Source of the DNA: Lentisphaerota bacterium
GTDB taxonomy: Bacteria; Verrucomicrobiota; Kiritimatiellia; UBA8416; VGWJ01
Length of the DNA: 64,000 bases
Reading direction: 5' to 3'
NCBI GenBank assembly: GCA_016873635.1
Contig: VGWJ01000009.1
Coordinates: 1-64,000, forward strand
Position numbers and translations under genes: made by a program. The notes beneath the pieces are model-generated. The model was given only the letters and a program-made list of their open reading frames with translations, did not search any database and was not told the DNA's origin. This document shows positions 32,528 through 41,548 of this stretch, piece after piece. Within the stretch, counting starts at the first letter, position 1. The number at the start of each line of letters is the position of its first letter.

Positions 32528-33016
32528 ATGAACACGAACGGTCCTGACGCCGGGCTTCGGCTGTGGCGCGATGAGCGCGGGCGCCTCGTGTATCGCGCGG
32601 CGCCGGAAGCCGAAACGTCGGAGAATGTCCGCGTGGCGCGCTGTTTCCCGTGGACCCGCCGCGACGAATACGTGTCGATCCGCGACAAGGACGAGAAGGA
32701 ACTGTGTCTCCTGCGCAGTCTCGATGGGCTGGCCGCGGAAACGCGACGGCTGATCGAGGAGGAACTGAACGCGGACGAATTCGCGCCGCGCATTACCGCG
32801 GTTGAGCGGGTGGAGACCATGTTCGACCTCATGACCTGGAAGGTGCGGACCGCGTCCGGCCCCGTCGAGCTGCAGGTCAGACAGGCCGAGGACGTGCGCC
32901 AGCTCGACAGCGGCCGCGTCCTGATTCGCGACCACGCCGGCGGCACGTTCCAGATCGAGAACGTGGCGGAACTGGACGCCCGAAGCCGGTCGCTCGTGGA
33001 GGAGCACCTGGGATGA
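32528..33016 (+). CDS. DUF1854 protein
   Basis: A 162-residue protein of the DUF1854 family. Typical features: RCFPWTRRDEYVSIRDKDEKEL and LLRSLDGLAAETRRLIEEEL (each longer than shown as one block), then a second half WKVRTASGPVELQV, ENVAELDARSRSLVEEHL. The family is a companion of the zinc-ribbon ABC exporter and is linked by context to cyanophycin metabolism. Its job is unknown; a regulatory or coupling role with the exporter is a guess. ATG 32528 with GGAAAGG upstream was chosen over 32444. Confidence 0.88.
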   Translation: MNTNGPDAGLRLWRDERGRLVYRAAPEAETSENVRVARCFPWTRRDEYVSIRDKDEKELCLLRSLDGLAAETRRLIEEELNADEFAPRITAVERVETMFDLMTWKVRTASGPVELQVRQAEDVRQLDSGRVLIRDHAGGTFQIENVAELDARSRSLVEEHLG

Positions 33017-33023
33017 ACGACGC

Positions 33024-34103
33024 TCAGCTCCACTTGCGCAGCAGGCGCTCCGCGTCATCCGCCCGCGTTTCGCCCGCGATCAGGATGATGCCTTCGGCCG
33101 TGCCGATCTGCGACGCCACCGTGTCCAGCGTGTTCAGATCGCCGAACAGCTGGATGCGTTTGCCGGCGGCGTGAATCTTGCGGTAGACCGCGGGCCACTC
33201 GGTCACGGGCTTGTTGCCTTCGCCGGGCACCCACTGCACGCCCTTGAGCTCTTCGATGCGCAGAAGCGAATCGAGGTGCGGCAGCTGGCCCGTCCCGTCG
33301 AGGTGGTAGAAGGCGTTGGCCAGCTTGCGGCAGGACGCCACAATCTCCGGCCGGACAAACTCGTCGAACATGTCCGGCCCGAGCATGTACGCGAAGTCGC
33401 ACTGCAGCATGTAGTACGGCGCGGCGGAAAAGATCGGCGTCCAGGCCGTGTAGCCCGGGTTGACCGGACGCAGGGCGGCGTTATAGGCCCCGAAGGCGCG
33501 CCACCACGCGTTGTGCGCTTCCCACGTCAGGCGCTTGACTTCGCCGGGAGCGTCATAGAGATCGTACAGCAGCCGTTCGCCGGGCCGGAAGGTTGAGACG
33601 ATGTCGAGGTTGCCGCCCAGATCGGTCATGCTCATCTGCACGCGGCCCTGCCAGCGTTCGATTCCGCTGCGGTAGATGTCGCCGATCCGCCGGAACCAGA
33701 CGTTGTCCGCTTCGGGAGGCGCCAGGGAAATCTCGCGAATCGGCCGATCCTCGGCTCCCCTGGGCGGATGGAACCACACGGTGGACGCCGCGGCTTCCAG
33801 TTCGCCGCCGACAAGGGCCGCCAGGACCCCGGGGCCGAAATTGACCCAGAAGGACGGAAACCCGTCCGCGACCCATGTCCCGCAGGAGAGATCGTAATCC
33901 GCGCGGTCCACGATCCGCTCCGCGGAGACGGAGAGCGGATACTGCGCCTGAAAACCGTACGCGGGAAGATCCGGCTCGGACCGTCCCGGGTCACGGCGCG
34001 GCCCGCAGGCGTTGATCAAGGGACGCTTCAGCTCGCCGTTCCACCAGCGAGCATAGTCGCCGGCGATTTGGTCCCACCGCGAACGCTCAAACGCTATGGT
34101 CAT
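33024..34103 (-). CDS. UroD/MtaA-superfamily protein of unknown substrate
   Basis: A 359-residue protein with the uroporphyrinogen decarboxylase-like fold. Visible are RWWNGELKRPLINACGPR at the start, a middle DLGGNLDIVSTFRPGERL, and the C-terminal FYHLDGTGQLPHLDSLL, GVQWVPGEGNK and IQLFGDLNTLDTV. It lacks the Asp/Arg-rich substrate loop of true HemE, and no haem genes are near. Relatives include corrinoid methyltransferases (MtaA, CmuA) and many uncharacterised proteins in Lentisphaerae and Kiritimatiellota. It lies divergent from pdxA. ATG 34103 was taken over 34178. Confidence 0.75.
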   Translation of the reverse strand: MTIAFERSRWDQIAGDYARWWNGELKRPLINACGPRRDPGRSEPDLPAYGFQAQYPLSVSAERIVDRADYDLSCGTWVADGFPSFWVNFGPGVLAALVGGELEAAASTVWFHPPRGAEDRPIREISLAPPEADNVWFRRIGDIYRSGIERWQGRVQMSMTDLGGNLDIVSTFRPGERLLYDLYDAPGEVKRLTWEAHNAWWRAFGAYNAALRPVNPGYTAWTPIFSAAPYYMLQCDFAYMLGPDMFDEFVRPEIVASCRKLANAFYHLDGTGQLPHLDSLLRIEELKGVQWVPGEGNKPVTEWPAVYRKIHAAGKRIQLFGDLNTLDTVASQIGTAEGIILIAGETRADDAERLLRKWS

Positions 34104-34285
34104 ACTTCGAAACCGGAATCCTTCTATATCCCGCCGGCGCGGCCCGCGCAACCCCAATGCGAGGCCCCGACGCCGCACCCGCCTCGATCCGCCTCGATCC
34201 AGCCTTGCACGGCGCCGGGATATCGTTCAACATGTCTCCGATCGCGCCCCCCGCGGGTGTTCTTGAAAGGCAGGGCATCTCGTCC

Positions 34286-35329
34286 GTGAAACAAAGGCCT
34301 CTGCTCGGAATCAGCGCCGGCGACCCGGCGGGGATCGGTCCGGAGATCACGGCCAAGGCACTCGCCATCGAGGAAACCTGCCGCATCGCGCGCCCCATGG
34401 TCGTGTGCGACCGGCGCATCATTGACGACGCCATACGTTTCTGCCGTCTCCCGCTCGCGACGCGCGCGATTGCGCGCCCCGCAGAAGGGCGGTACACGCA
34501 CGGCGTGATCGACGTTCTGGACGTGCCCAACGTCGACATGAAGCGCTTCGCCTACAACACGGTCGCCGCCATGACCGGCGACGCCGCCTACGCCTGCGTG
34601 GAGCGCGTGATCAAACTGGCCCTGCGCGGCGAGATCGACGCCACGGTCACCGGGCCGATCCACAAGCAGGCCCTCAACATGGCCGGCCACCGCTACGCCG
34701 GGCACACCGAGATCTATGCCGCGCTGACCGGCGCCAGAGACTGCGCCATGATGCTCGCGGACGGCGACTTCCGCGCCGTGCACGTCTCGCTGCACGTGTC
34801 CATGCGCGAAGCCTGCGACCGCGTGAAGCGGGCGCGCGTGCTGCGCGTGATCGAGCTGGCCGACGACGCCTGCCGCCGGCTGGGCATCGCCGCGCCCAGA
34901 ATCGCCGTGGGGGCCCTCAATCCTCACTGCGGGGAAGGCGGACTTTTCGGCCGCGAAGAGATCGAGGAAATCGCGCCCGCCGTCGAGGACGCGCGCAAAC
35001 GGGGTTTCAACGCCGAGGGGCCCATCCCGTCCGACACGGTCTTCAGCAAGATGCGCGGCGGGCAGTACGACGTGGTCGTGGCCATGTACCACGACCAGGG
35101 CCACATCCCCATCAAGCTGGCGGGCCTGCGCTACGACCACACCACGGACGCGTGGACAAGCGTTTCGGGCGTAAACGTCACGCTGGGCCTGCCCATCATC
35201 CGCACCTCGGTGGACCACGGCGTCGCCTTCGACAAGGCCGGCCAGGGCCGGGCCAACCCCGAGAGCATGATCCAGGCCATCCAGCTCGCCGCCCGCCTGG
35301 CGCGCCATTCCCGCCCCCGCTCCGCGTGA
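34286..35329 (+). CDS. pdxA: 4-hydroxythreonine-4-phosphate dehydrogenase
   Basis: A 347-residue enzyme of PLP synthesis (DXP-dependent route), oxidising 4-phosphohydroxy-L-threonine. Signatures: SAGDPAGIGPEI near 15, VTGPIHKQALNMAG and YAGHTEIYA with metal-binding His, LNPHCGEGGLFGREE, AMYHDQGHIPIKL, and the end LGLPIIRTSVDHGVAFDKAG. GTG 34286 gives the normal length; ATG 34232 and ATG 34157 would add 18 and 43 residues. A catabolic PdxA2-type role cannot be excluded, as no other pdx gene is near. Confidence 0.9.
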   Translation: MKQRPLLGISAGDPAGIGPEITAKALAIEETCRIARPMVVCDRRIIDDAIRFCRLPLATRAIARPAEGRYTHGVIDVLDVPNVDMKRFAYNTVAAMTGDAAYACVERVIKLALRGEIDATVTGPIHKQALNMAGHRYAGHTEIYAALTGARDCAMMLADGDFRAVHVSLHVSMREACDRVKRARVLRVIELADDACRRLGIAAPRIAVGALNPHCGEGGLFGREEIEEIAPAVEDARKRGFNAEGPIPSDTVFSKMRGGQYDVVVAMYHDQGHIPIKLAGLRYDHTTDAWTSVSGVNVTLGLPIIRTSVDHGVAFDKAGQGRANPESMIQAIQLAARLARHSRPRSA

Positions 35330-35475
35330 ACAGCCGCGTCCTCCCGCTGACCCGCGGGCCCGAGATTTCCTCTCGGCGGGATTGCTTTTCCGGAGGAAAA
35401 CCGGTAATCTGGCGGCCCCGCTGGGAAAGCCGGGACAGCCGCGAAAGCGCCGGAAGCGGGCGAAGGAGACGACTG

Positions 35476-36798
35476 ATGGCCGGAATCTTCAAAGCTTACG
35501 ATATCCGCGGAGTATACGGCGACACGCTGACCGACGAAACGGCCGTGGCCGTCGGACGCGCCTTCGCCACGTTCCTGGGATGCCGCAAGGTCGTCGTCGG
35601 CCGCGACATGCGGTCGCATTCCGGACCGCTCTTCCGCGCGCTGGCGGAAGGTCTCACGCAACAGGGCGCCGACGTCGTGGACCTGGGCCTGTGCTCCACG
35701 CCCATGTGCTATTTCGGCTGCGGGTCGCTGGAAGCCGACGCTTCGATCATGATCACCGCCTCGCACAATCCCGGCGAATGGAACGGGTTCAAGCTCACGC
35801 GCGCCAAGGCCGTGCCGATCAGCGGGGATACGGGCATCCGGGACATCGAGCGCATCGTGCGCGACAGGGCGTTCGCCCCTCCGGCCGCCGCCCGCGGGCG
35901 CGTGAGCGCGCACGACGTGGTTTCCGCCTACCGCGCGCACGTGCGGCGCCTGGCCGGTCTGAAACGCCCCGTGCGCATCGCCGCCGACATGGCCAATGCC
36001 ATGGGCGTCTACGAGGCCAAGGCCCTGGCGGGGCTCGTGGAGATCGATCCGCTGTTCAACGAGTTGGACGGCACGTTCCCCAGCCACGAAGCCAACCCGC
36101 TGAAGACCGAAACCCTGGACGCGCTGCGCGCCAGGGTGCGCGGCGGGGCTTACGACTTCGGGGTCGGCTTCGACGGCGACGCCGACCGCGTCGGCTTCGT
36201 GGACGAGCGCGGCGAAGTCATACCGATGGACATCGCCGGCGCGCTGATGGCGGCGGAGATGCTCAAGCGCGAAAAGGGCGTTGTGCTGTACGACCTGCGC
36301 TGCAGCTGGGCCGTGAAGGAAGTCATCCGGGAGAACGGCGGCCGGCCCGTGATGAGCCGCGTGGGACACGCCTTCATCAAGCAGCAGATGCGCGACAACA
36401 ACGCGCTGTTCACGGGCGAGTTCTCCGGCCACTTCTACTTCCGCGACAACTATTTCACGGAAAGCTCGGCCATGGCCGTGCTGTGCGTGGCCAACATCGT
36501 CAGCGCCGCCGGCGGCAGGCCGCTTTCCGCGCTGGTCAGGCCGCTCCGGCGCTACGCGGACAGCGGCGAGATCAACTCCACCGTCAAGGACCCGCCGGCC
36601 GTGCTGGAGCGTCTCAAGGGCAAGTACGCCGACGGACGGCAGTTTTTCCTGGACGGCATCAGCGTCGAGTACGACGACTGGTGGTTCAACGTCAGGGCTT
36701 CGAACACCGAACCCCTCGTGCGGCTGAACGTCGAGGCGAAGAGCAACGCCCTGATGGAGCAGAAACGGGACGAGCTGCTGGCGGAGATCAGGGCGTGA
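35476..36798 (+). CDS. Phosphomannomutase/phosphoglucomutase
   Basis: A 440-residue alpha-D-phosphohexomutase. FKAYDIRGVYGDTL opens it, the phosphoserine loop is MITASHNPGEWNG near 95, the metal loop is FDGDADRVGF near 232, the sugar loop is GEFSGHFYFRDN near 315, and the phosphate loop is VRASNTEPLVRLNVEA near 415. GEFSGH is typical of PMM/PGM with dual use. AAGGAG lies nine bases before ATG. It probably supplies mannose-1-P or glucose-1-P for polysaccharides. It follows pdxA by 146 bases and precedes galK. Confidence 0.92.
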   Translation: MAGIFKAYDIRGVYGDTLTDETAVAVGRAFATFLGCRKVVVGRDMRSHSGPLFRALAEGLTQQGADVVDLGLCSTPMCYFGCGSLEADASIMITASHNPGEWNGFKLTRAKAVPISGDTGIRDIERIVRDRAFAPPAAARGRVSAHDVVSAYRAHVRRLAGLKRPVRIAADMANAMGVYEAKALAGLVEIDPLFNELDGTFPSHEANPLKTETLDALRARVRGGAYDFGVGFDGDADRVGFVDERGEVIPMDIAGALMAAEMLKREKGVVLYDLRCSWAVKEVIRENGGRPVMSRVGHAFIKQQMRDNNALFTGEFSGHFYFRDNYFTESSAMAVLCVANIVSAAGGRPLSALVRPLRRYADSGEINSTVKDPPAVLERLKGKYADGRQFFLDGISVEYDDWWFNVRASNTEPLVRLNVEAKSNALMEQKRDELLAEIRA

Positions 36799-36892
36799 CC
36801 GTTCAGGGGCGGGTCCGGCGGCCCCGCCCTACCCGTCCTGACTCCGATGCCGGGTCGGGCGTGGGCGCCGCACGCGCCGGGAGACCGGGCGG

Positions 36893-38065
36893 ATGAACTG
36901 TGACGAGACACGACGGGAGGCCGTGCGGCGTTTCGAGCAGGTATTCGGCCGCGCCCCCTCCGCGACCGCCTACGCGCCGGGCCGCGTGGAGGTCATCGGC
37001 AACCATACGGACTACAACGAGGGCTATGTCCTCTCCGCCGCCATCGACATGGGGACTTTCTTCCTGGCGGCGCGGCGCGACGACGGCGCCTGCCGCCTCA
37101 CGGCCGGCGACCTCATGCGGACCGTGGAATTCCCCGTCGCCGATCCCCGCCCCGACAAGGCCGCGCCCTGGGCCAACTACGTCAAAGGCATCGTCCACGG
37201 CCTGACGCGCGGCCGCGGCGCGCGGCGCGGTTTCGACGCGCTCTTTCTCGGCAATCTGCCCCTGGGCGCCGGGCTTTCCAGCTCGGCCGCGCTGGAAATG
37301 TCGGCCGGGCTCGCGCTGGGCGCGCTTTTCGAAGTCCGGCTCGACCGGCTCGCCATGGCGCGCCTGGGTCAGGCCGCGGAGCACGAGTTCGCGGGCGTCA
37401 AGTGCGGCTTGCTTGACCAGATCACCAGCCTGTTCGCGCGCGCCGGCAGCCTGGTCATGACCGACTTCCGCGCGCTGACGACGGAAGACGTGCCGCTCGG
37501 CGGCGACGCCGTCTTCCTGATGTGCAACACCGCGGTCAAGCACGCGCTGGTGGACGGGGAGTACAACCGGCGGCGACGGAGCTGCGAGAAAGCGGCGGCC
37601 TGTTTCGCATCGGTCCTGGACCACCCCGTGAAGGCCCTGCGCGACGTTGCCTGGCATGAATGGGAGCGGCACGCGCCGGCCATGGAGCCGGTGGCGGCGC
37701 GGCGCGCGGCGCACGTGATCGGCGAAAACACGCGCGTGCTGCGCGGCCGCGAGCTGCTGGCCGGCGGCCGGCTGGAGGAATTCGGACGACTGATGTTCGC
37801 GTCGCACGAAAGCTCGCGCGTGAACTTCGAGAATTCCTGCCCGGAGCTGGATTTCCTGGTGAAGACGGCGGGCGCCGTTCCCGGCGTGCTGGGCGCGCGC
37901 CTTTCCGGGGGCGGTTTCGGAGGCAGCGCGGTCGTGCTGATCCATCCCCGCGACGCCGAGGTCGCCGGCCATGCCCTGACGGCCGCCTACGCGAAGGAGT
38001 TCGGCCATCCCTGCGACGTCCGCGCGGTCACGCCGTCCGAAGGCGCGCGCCTCATGGAAGGCTGA
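36893..38065 (+). CDS. galK: Galactokinase
   Basis: A 390-residue GHMP kinase, phosphorylating galactose at C1. YAPGRVEVIGNHTDYNEGYVL near residue 25 is the galactokinase signature, with Asn in place of the usual Glu of GEHTDYN. The ATP loop is LPLGAGLSSSAALEMS near 125. The C-terminal GARLSGGGFGGSAVVL is intact. The catalytic Asp is in KCGLLDQITSLF. No other Leloir genes are adjacent; with the phosphohexomutase upstream, sugar activation is the theme. The Glu-to-Asn change is worth noting because Glu contacts the galactose hydroxyls in some structures. Confidence 0.92.
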   Translation: MNCDETRREAVRRFEQVFGRAPSATAYAPGRVEVIGNHTDYNEGYVLSAAIDMGTFFLAARRDDGACRLTAGDLMRTVEFPVADPRPDKAAPWANYVKGIVHGLTRGRGARRGFDALFLGNLPLGAGLSSSAALEMSAGLALGALFEVRLDRLAMARLGQAAEHEFAGVKCGLLDQITSLFARAGSLVMTDFRALTTEDVPLGGDAVFLMCNTAVKHALVDGEYNRRRRSCEKAAACFASVLDHPVKALRDVAWHEWERHAPAMEPVAARRAAHVIGENTRVLRGRELLAGGRLEEFGRLMFASHESSRVNFENSCPELDFLVKTAGAVPGVLGARLSGGGFGGSAVVLIHPRDAEVAGHALTAAYAKEFGHPCDVRAVTPSEGARLMEG

Positions 38066-38089
38066 CGGGCGGGCGGGCGGGCGGGTGTT

Positions 38090-38977
38090 TCAACGTCCAA
38101 CCGCCGGACGGCTCTTGCCTCGAGGGACGTCGGGCGTTGACTGCCTGATCCCCAGCGGCGTGTGGCGTCCCGCGCGATAGGGATGCCGCAGGGCCGCCGT
38201 GACGAATTCCTTCGCTTTCGCCACGGCATCGGCCAGCGTTTCGCCGCGCGCCAGGAACGCCGTGATGGCCGCCGAAAACGCGCAGCCCGTGCCGTGCGTC
38301 CGCGCCGCCTCGACCATGTCCGCGCGGAACTCGCGTATCTCGCCCTTCTCGCACAGCACGTCCACCGCGATCCCCTGCCCCGCGCGCTCCGGCCCGGCCT
38401 TCGCCGTCGGGCTCCCGGCGCTCCCCAGGTGTCCGCCTTTGGCGACGCACGGCGCGCCGAACCGCTTCTCGATCAGCGCGGCGGCCTCTTTCAGATCGTC
38501 CGCGCCGCGAATCCGTTTTCCCGCCAGAATCTCCGCCTCGGGCAGATTGGGCGTGACCGCCGCGGCCAGCGGGAACAGCTCGCGGCACAACGCCTGCACG
38601 GCGTCGTCGCGCAGAAGCTTCGCGCCCGAAGTGGCCACCATCACGGGGTCAACCACCAGAACGGGAAGCGCCGCTTCGCGCACGGCCGCGGCCACGGCGC
38701 GGACGATTTCCACCGCGTACAGCATCCCCGTTTTGGCCGCGGCGACGGGAAAGGCGCGGCACACGGTCCGGATCTGCAGCGCCACCATCTCGGGCGTGGC
38801 CGGCAGAATGCCCGCGACTTCGTCGGGGTTCTGGGCGGTCAGACACGTGATCGCGCTCGTGCCGAACGCGCCGAGGGCAAAGAAGGCCTTGAGGTCCGCC
38901 TGGATCCCGGCTCCGCCGCCGCTGTCGGACCCGGCGATCGTCAGGCAGACCGGAACGGTTTGCGGGTCCTGAATCAC
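38090..38977 (-). CDS. thiD: Hydroxymethylpyrimidine/phosphomethylpyrimidine kinase
   Basis: A 295-residue ribokinase-fold kinase of thiamine synthesis. TIAGSDSGGGAGIQADLKAF near residue 13 is the ThiD signature, with GTSAITCLTAQN, PVLVVDPVMVATSG, TPNLPEAEIL and the anion-hole THGTGCAFSAAITAFLA. The last 15 or so codons (STPDVPRGKSRPAVGR) are not conserved and come from repeat-like sequence. It overlaps argG by four bases at the end of the arginine run, an unusual neighbour, and no other thi gene is in the window. Confidence 0.92.
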   Translation of the reverse strand: MIQDPQTVPVCLTIAGSDSGGGAGIQADLKAFFALGAFGTSAITCLTAQNPDEVAGILPATPEMVALQIRTVCRAFPVAAAKTGMLYAVEIVRAVAAAVREAALPVLVVDPVMVATSGAKLLRDDAVQALCRELFPLAAAVTPNLPEAEILAGKRIRGADDLKEAAALIEKRFGAPCVAKGGHLGSAGSPTAKAGPERAGQGIAVDVLCEKGEIREFRADMVEAARTHGTGCAFSAAITAFLARGETLADAVAKAKEFVTAALRHPYRAGRHTPLGIRQSTPDVPRGKSRPAVGR

Positions 38978-40203
38978 CTGATCTGCCCGGCCTTGGCCAG
39001 CGCTTTCGCCTCCACGCTCTGGATTTCGGCGTAGCCCTGCGCCGCGGCCGGATTCAGGCCCGCGCTGGCTTCCATGGACGAATCGGCCTCGTTGTAGATG
39101 GAACCGGGGCAGTCGCCCAGGGAGGCGAAGTGCATGTGGCCCTTGTACAGGCTCAGCGTCACCGTGCCCGTGGCCGGCGCCGCCAGCTCGCGGATGGCCG
39201 CCATGGCCGCGCGCGTGGAGGGATCGAAGGCCCGGCCGTCGTAGACCTGCCGCGCCACCAGCGGCGAAAGCGACGCGAACAGGTCCGCCGCCCGCCGGTC
39301 CATCACGGCCTGATACACCTGCAGCAGCGCGTGCCCCAGCAGCTCCATGCCGGGCGCTTCATACACGCCGCGGCTCTTGGTGCCGATGATGCGGTTCTCC
39401 AGCGCGTTCTTCAACCCCACGCCGTTGCGGCCCGCGATGCGGTTGGCCTCCCGCATGCAGGCCAGCGGGTCGAGCTTGCGGCCGTTGATGGCCGCGGCCT
39501 TGCCCTGTTCGAACCGGATCACGACATCTTCGCTCCGGTCCGGAGCGTTCCGCGGCCAGACGCCCATCTGCGGCTCCACGATCGTGCAGGGCGTGGACAG
39601 GCTCTCAAGGTCCTCCGCCTCGTACGAGATCCCGGCCAGGTTCGCGTCGGTGGAATAGCGCTTGCCGGCCGTCCGGAAGGCGGGGATCCCGGCTTTCTCG
39701 AGGTAGTCGGCCATCTGTTTCCGGCCGGGAAATTCCCGCAGCAGGACGGGGTCCCGCCACGGCGCATAGACCCTCATATCGGGGGCCAGCACGTTGGTGT
39801 AGCGCTCGAAACGCATCTGGTCGTTGCCCCGCCCCGTGGCCCCGTGGGCCAGCACGGCGCATCCGCGCCTGCGCATTTCCGCGACAAGCCCCCGCACGGT
39901 GACGGCGCGGGCAATGCCGGTCGAGTTCCAGTACCCGCCGTCATACATGGCCCGCGCCATGATCACGTCGAAGCACGCCGCGGCCATCTCGGCCTTGAGA
40001 TCGACGATCACGGTTTCCGCGCCGCACGGCGCCATGCGCTCGGCGACGGCGGCGATGTTCGGCTCGTCCGGCTGGGCCAGGTCCGCCGTAAAGCACAGCA
40101 CGTCCACCCCGGCATCGAGAAGCCGGCGCGTAACGGTCTTGCTGTCGAGACCGCCGGAAACGCACACGCCAACCTTGGCGCCTTTCAACTCGTTGATCGT
40201 CAT
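38974..40203 (-). CDS. argG: Argininosuccinate synthase
   Basis: A 409-residue enzyme joining citrulline and aspartate with ATP. The P-loop type KVGVCVSGGLDSKTVTRRL is at residues 10-28. AHGATGRGNDQMRFE near 120, KRYSTDANLAG and the C-terminal SLYKGHMHF are further signatures. It is fourth in the argJ-B-D-G order on this strand, 16 bases after argD. The arrangement lacks argC, argF and argH, which must lie elsewhere. Confidence 0.95.
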   Translation of the reverse strand: MTINELKGAKVGVCVSGGLDSKTVTRRLLDAGVDVLCFTADLAQPDEPNIAAVAERMAPCGAETVIVDLKAEMAAACFDVIMARAMYDGGYWNSTGIARAVTVRGLVAEMRRRGCAVLAHGATGRGNDQMRFERYTNVLAPDMRVYAPWRDPVLLREFPGRKQMADYLEKAGIPAFRTAGKRYSTDANLAGISYEAEDLESLSTPCTIVEPQMGVWPRNAPDRSEDVVIRFEQGKAAAINGRKLDPLACMREANRIAGRNGVGLKNALENRIIGTKSRGVYEAPGMELLGHALLQVYQAVMDRRAADLFASLSPLVARQVYDGRAFDPSTRAAMAAIRELAAPATGTVTLSLYKGHMHFASLGDCPGSIYNEADSSMEASAGLNPAAAQGYAEIQSVEAKALAKAGQIR

Positions 40204-40219
40204 GACCGTCTCCGCCCGG

Positions 40220-41548
40220 CTATTCCGCCTTTGCCTCTTCCTGTTCCGGAGCGGCGGCTTCGCCGGCTGCCGCCTCCTCCGGCGCCGGCTCCTCCGCGGC
40301 GTCCGCTTCGGGCGCCGCTTCCACGGCCTCCGCTTCCGCCTCGGCTTCGGCCGGGGCGGATTCGCCGTGGATTTCCGCCAGGCAATCGTGAATGATATCC
40401 AGCGCTTCTTCCAGTTCGTTGTCCTTTACGTTCAGCGGCGGCAGCATCCGCACGACCGTCTCGGCGGTCGCCACCGTGAGCAGCCCGACGTCGCGCATCC
40501 TCTCCACGAGCTCCTTGACGGGCTGATCCAGTTCCAGTCCCAGCATCAGGCCGCGGCCGCGCACGCTCACCACGTGCGGAAACAGCTCGATGAAGCCTTC
40601 CAGCCCCTCGCGCAGCAGATCGCCGGCGCGCCTGGCCTTCGCGAGCAGCCCTTCCTCTTCGATCACGTCGAGCGTGGCCAGCGCGGCCGCGCAGGCCGGC
40701 GGCGTGCCGCCGAACGTGCTGGCGTGGCGGCCCGGCGTGAACACGTCGGCGAGCTTCGGCCCGCTGACCGCGGCGCCGATGGGGTAGCCGCTGCCCAGCG
40801 ACTTGGCCAGCGAGAAAGCGTCGGGCTCCACGCCCGAAGCCTGGAAGGCGAACCAGTCGCCGGTGCGTCCCAGGCCGCACTGCACTTCGTCGCACAGCAT
40901 CAGCAGCCCCCTGTCGTCGCAGAGCTTGCGCAGGCCCTGCATGAATTCGTCCGCGGCCGGAATGACGCCTCCTTCGCCCTGTATGGCTTCGACCAGCACG
41001 GCCACGGTCTTGTCGTTGACCAGCGCCTCGACGGAGGCCAGGTCGTTCAGGTCCGCGTGCGCGAAGCCCTCGGGCATGGGCTCGAACCCCTTCTGGATCT
41101 TGGCCTGCCCGGTGGCCGCGGCCGTGGCCAGGGTGCGGCCGTGGAACGAGTTGCGCATGCAGATGACCTCGTACTTGCCGGCGTCGTGGCCCCACAGCCG
41201 CGCGAGCTTGATCAGCGCCTCGTTCGCCTCCGCGCCCGAGTTGCAGAAGAAACACTTGCCGCCCAGCGCCAGCCCGGAGAGCCGCTCGGCCAGCCGCGCC
41301 TGGTTTTCGGTGTAGTACAGGTTCGACACGTGCATCAGCCGCGCGACCTGCTCCTGGACCGCGGCCACCACGCGCGGGTGGCAATGCCCCACGTTCTGGA
41401 CGGAGATGCCCGCGATGAAGTCCAGATAGACCTTGCCGTCGGCGTCCCAGACGCGCGTGCCCCGCCCTTCCACGAGAGCCAGCTGCTGCGCGTAGGTGTG
41501 CATCACGTAGCGGTCGAATCGTTCGGCGATTTCCTGCGTCTTACTCAT
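40220..41548 (-). CDS. argD: Acetylornithine aminotransferase with an acidic tail
   Basis: A 442-residue class-III PLP aminotransferase. YLDFIAGISVQNVGHCHPRVV near 40, CFFCNSGAEANEALIKLAR, LLMLCDEVQCGLGRTG, the PLP lysine in FSLAKSLGSGYPIGAA and HASTFGGTPPACAAAL are all typical of ArgD. The last 45 or so residues are almost only Ala and Glu (APAEAEAEAEAVEAA..., ending QEEAKAE), well beyond the family end near residue 395. It overlaps the argB stop by eight bases. The tail may be real (a charged disordered extension) and is not seen in ordinary ArgD. Confidence 0.93.
   Translation of the reverse strand: MSKTQEIAERFDRYVMHTYAQQLALVEGRGTRVWDADGKVYLDFIAGISVQNVGHCHPRVVAAVQEQVARLMHVSNLYYTENQARLAERLSGLALGGKCFFCNSGAEANEALIKLARLWGHDAGKYEVICMRNSFHGRTLATAAATGQAKIQKGFEPMPEGFAHADLNDLASVEALVNDKTVAVLVEAIQGEGGVIPAADEFMQGLRKLCDDRGLLMLCDEVQCGLGRTGDWFAFQASGVEPDAFSLAKSLGSGYPIGAAVSGPKLADVFTPGRHASTFGGTPPACAAALATLDVIEEEGLLAKARRAGDLLREGLEGFIELFPHVVSVRGRGLMLGLELDQPVKELVERMRDVGLLTVATAETVVRMLPPLNVKDNELEEALDIIHDCLAEIHGESAPAEAEAEAEAVEAAPEADAAEEPAPEEAAAGEAAAPEQEEAKAE

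Noticed and set aside
33024-34103. Calling the UroD-like protein a true uroporphyrinogen decarboxylase (hemE)
   Set aside because: The typical N-terminal HemE motif and substrate loop are not visible and there are no haem genes nearby, so a specific function is not supported.
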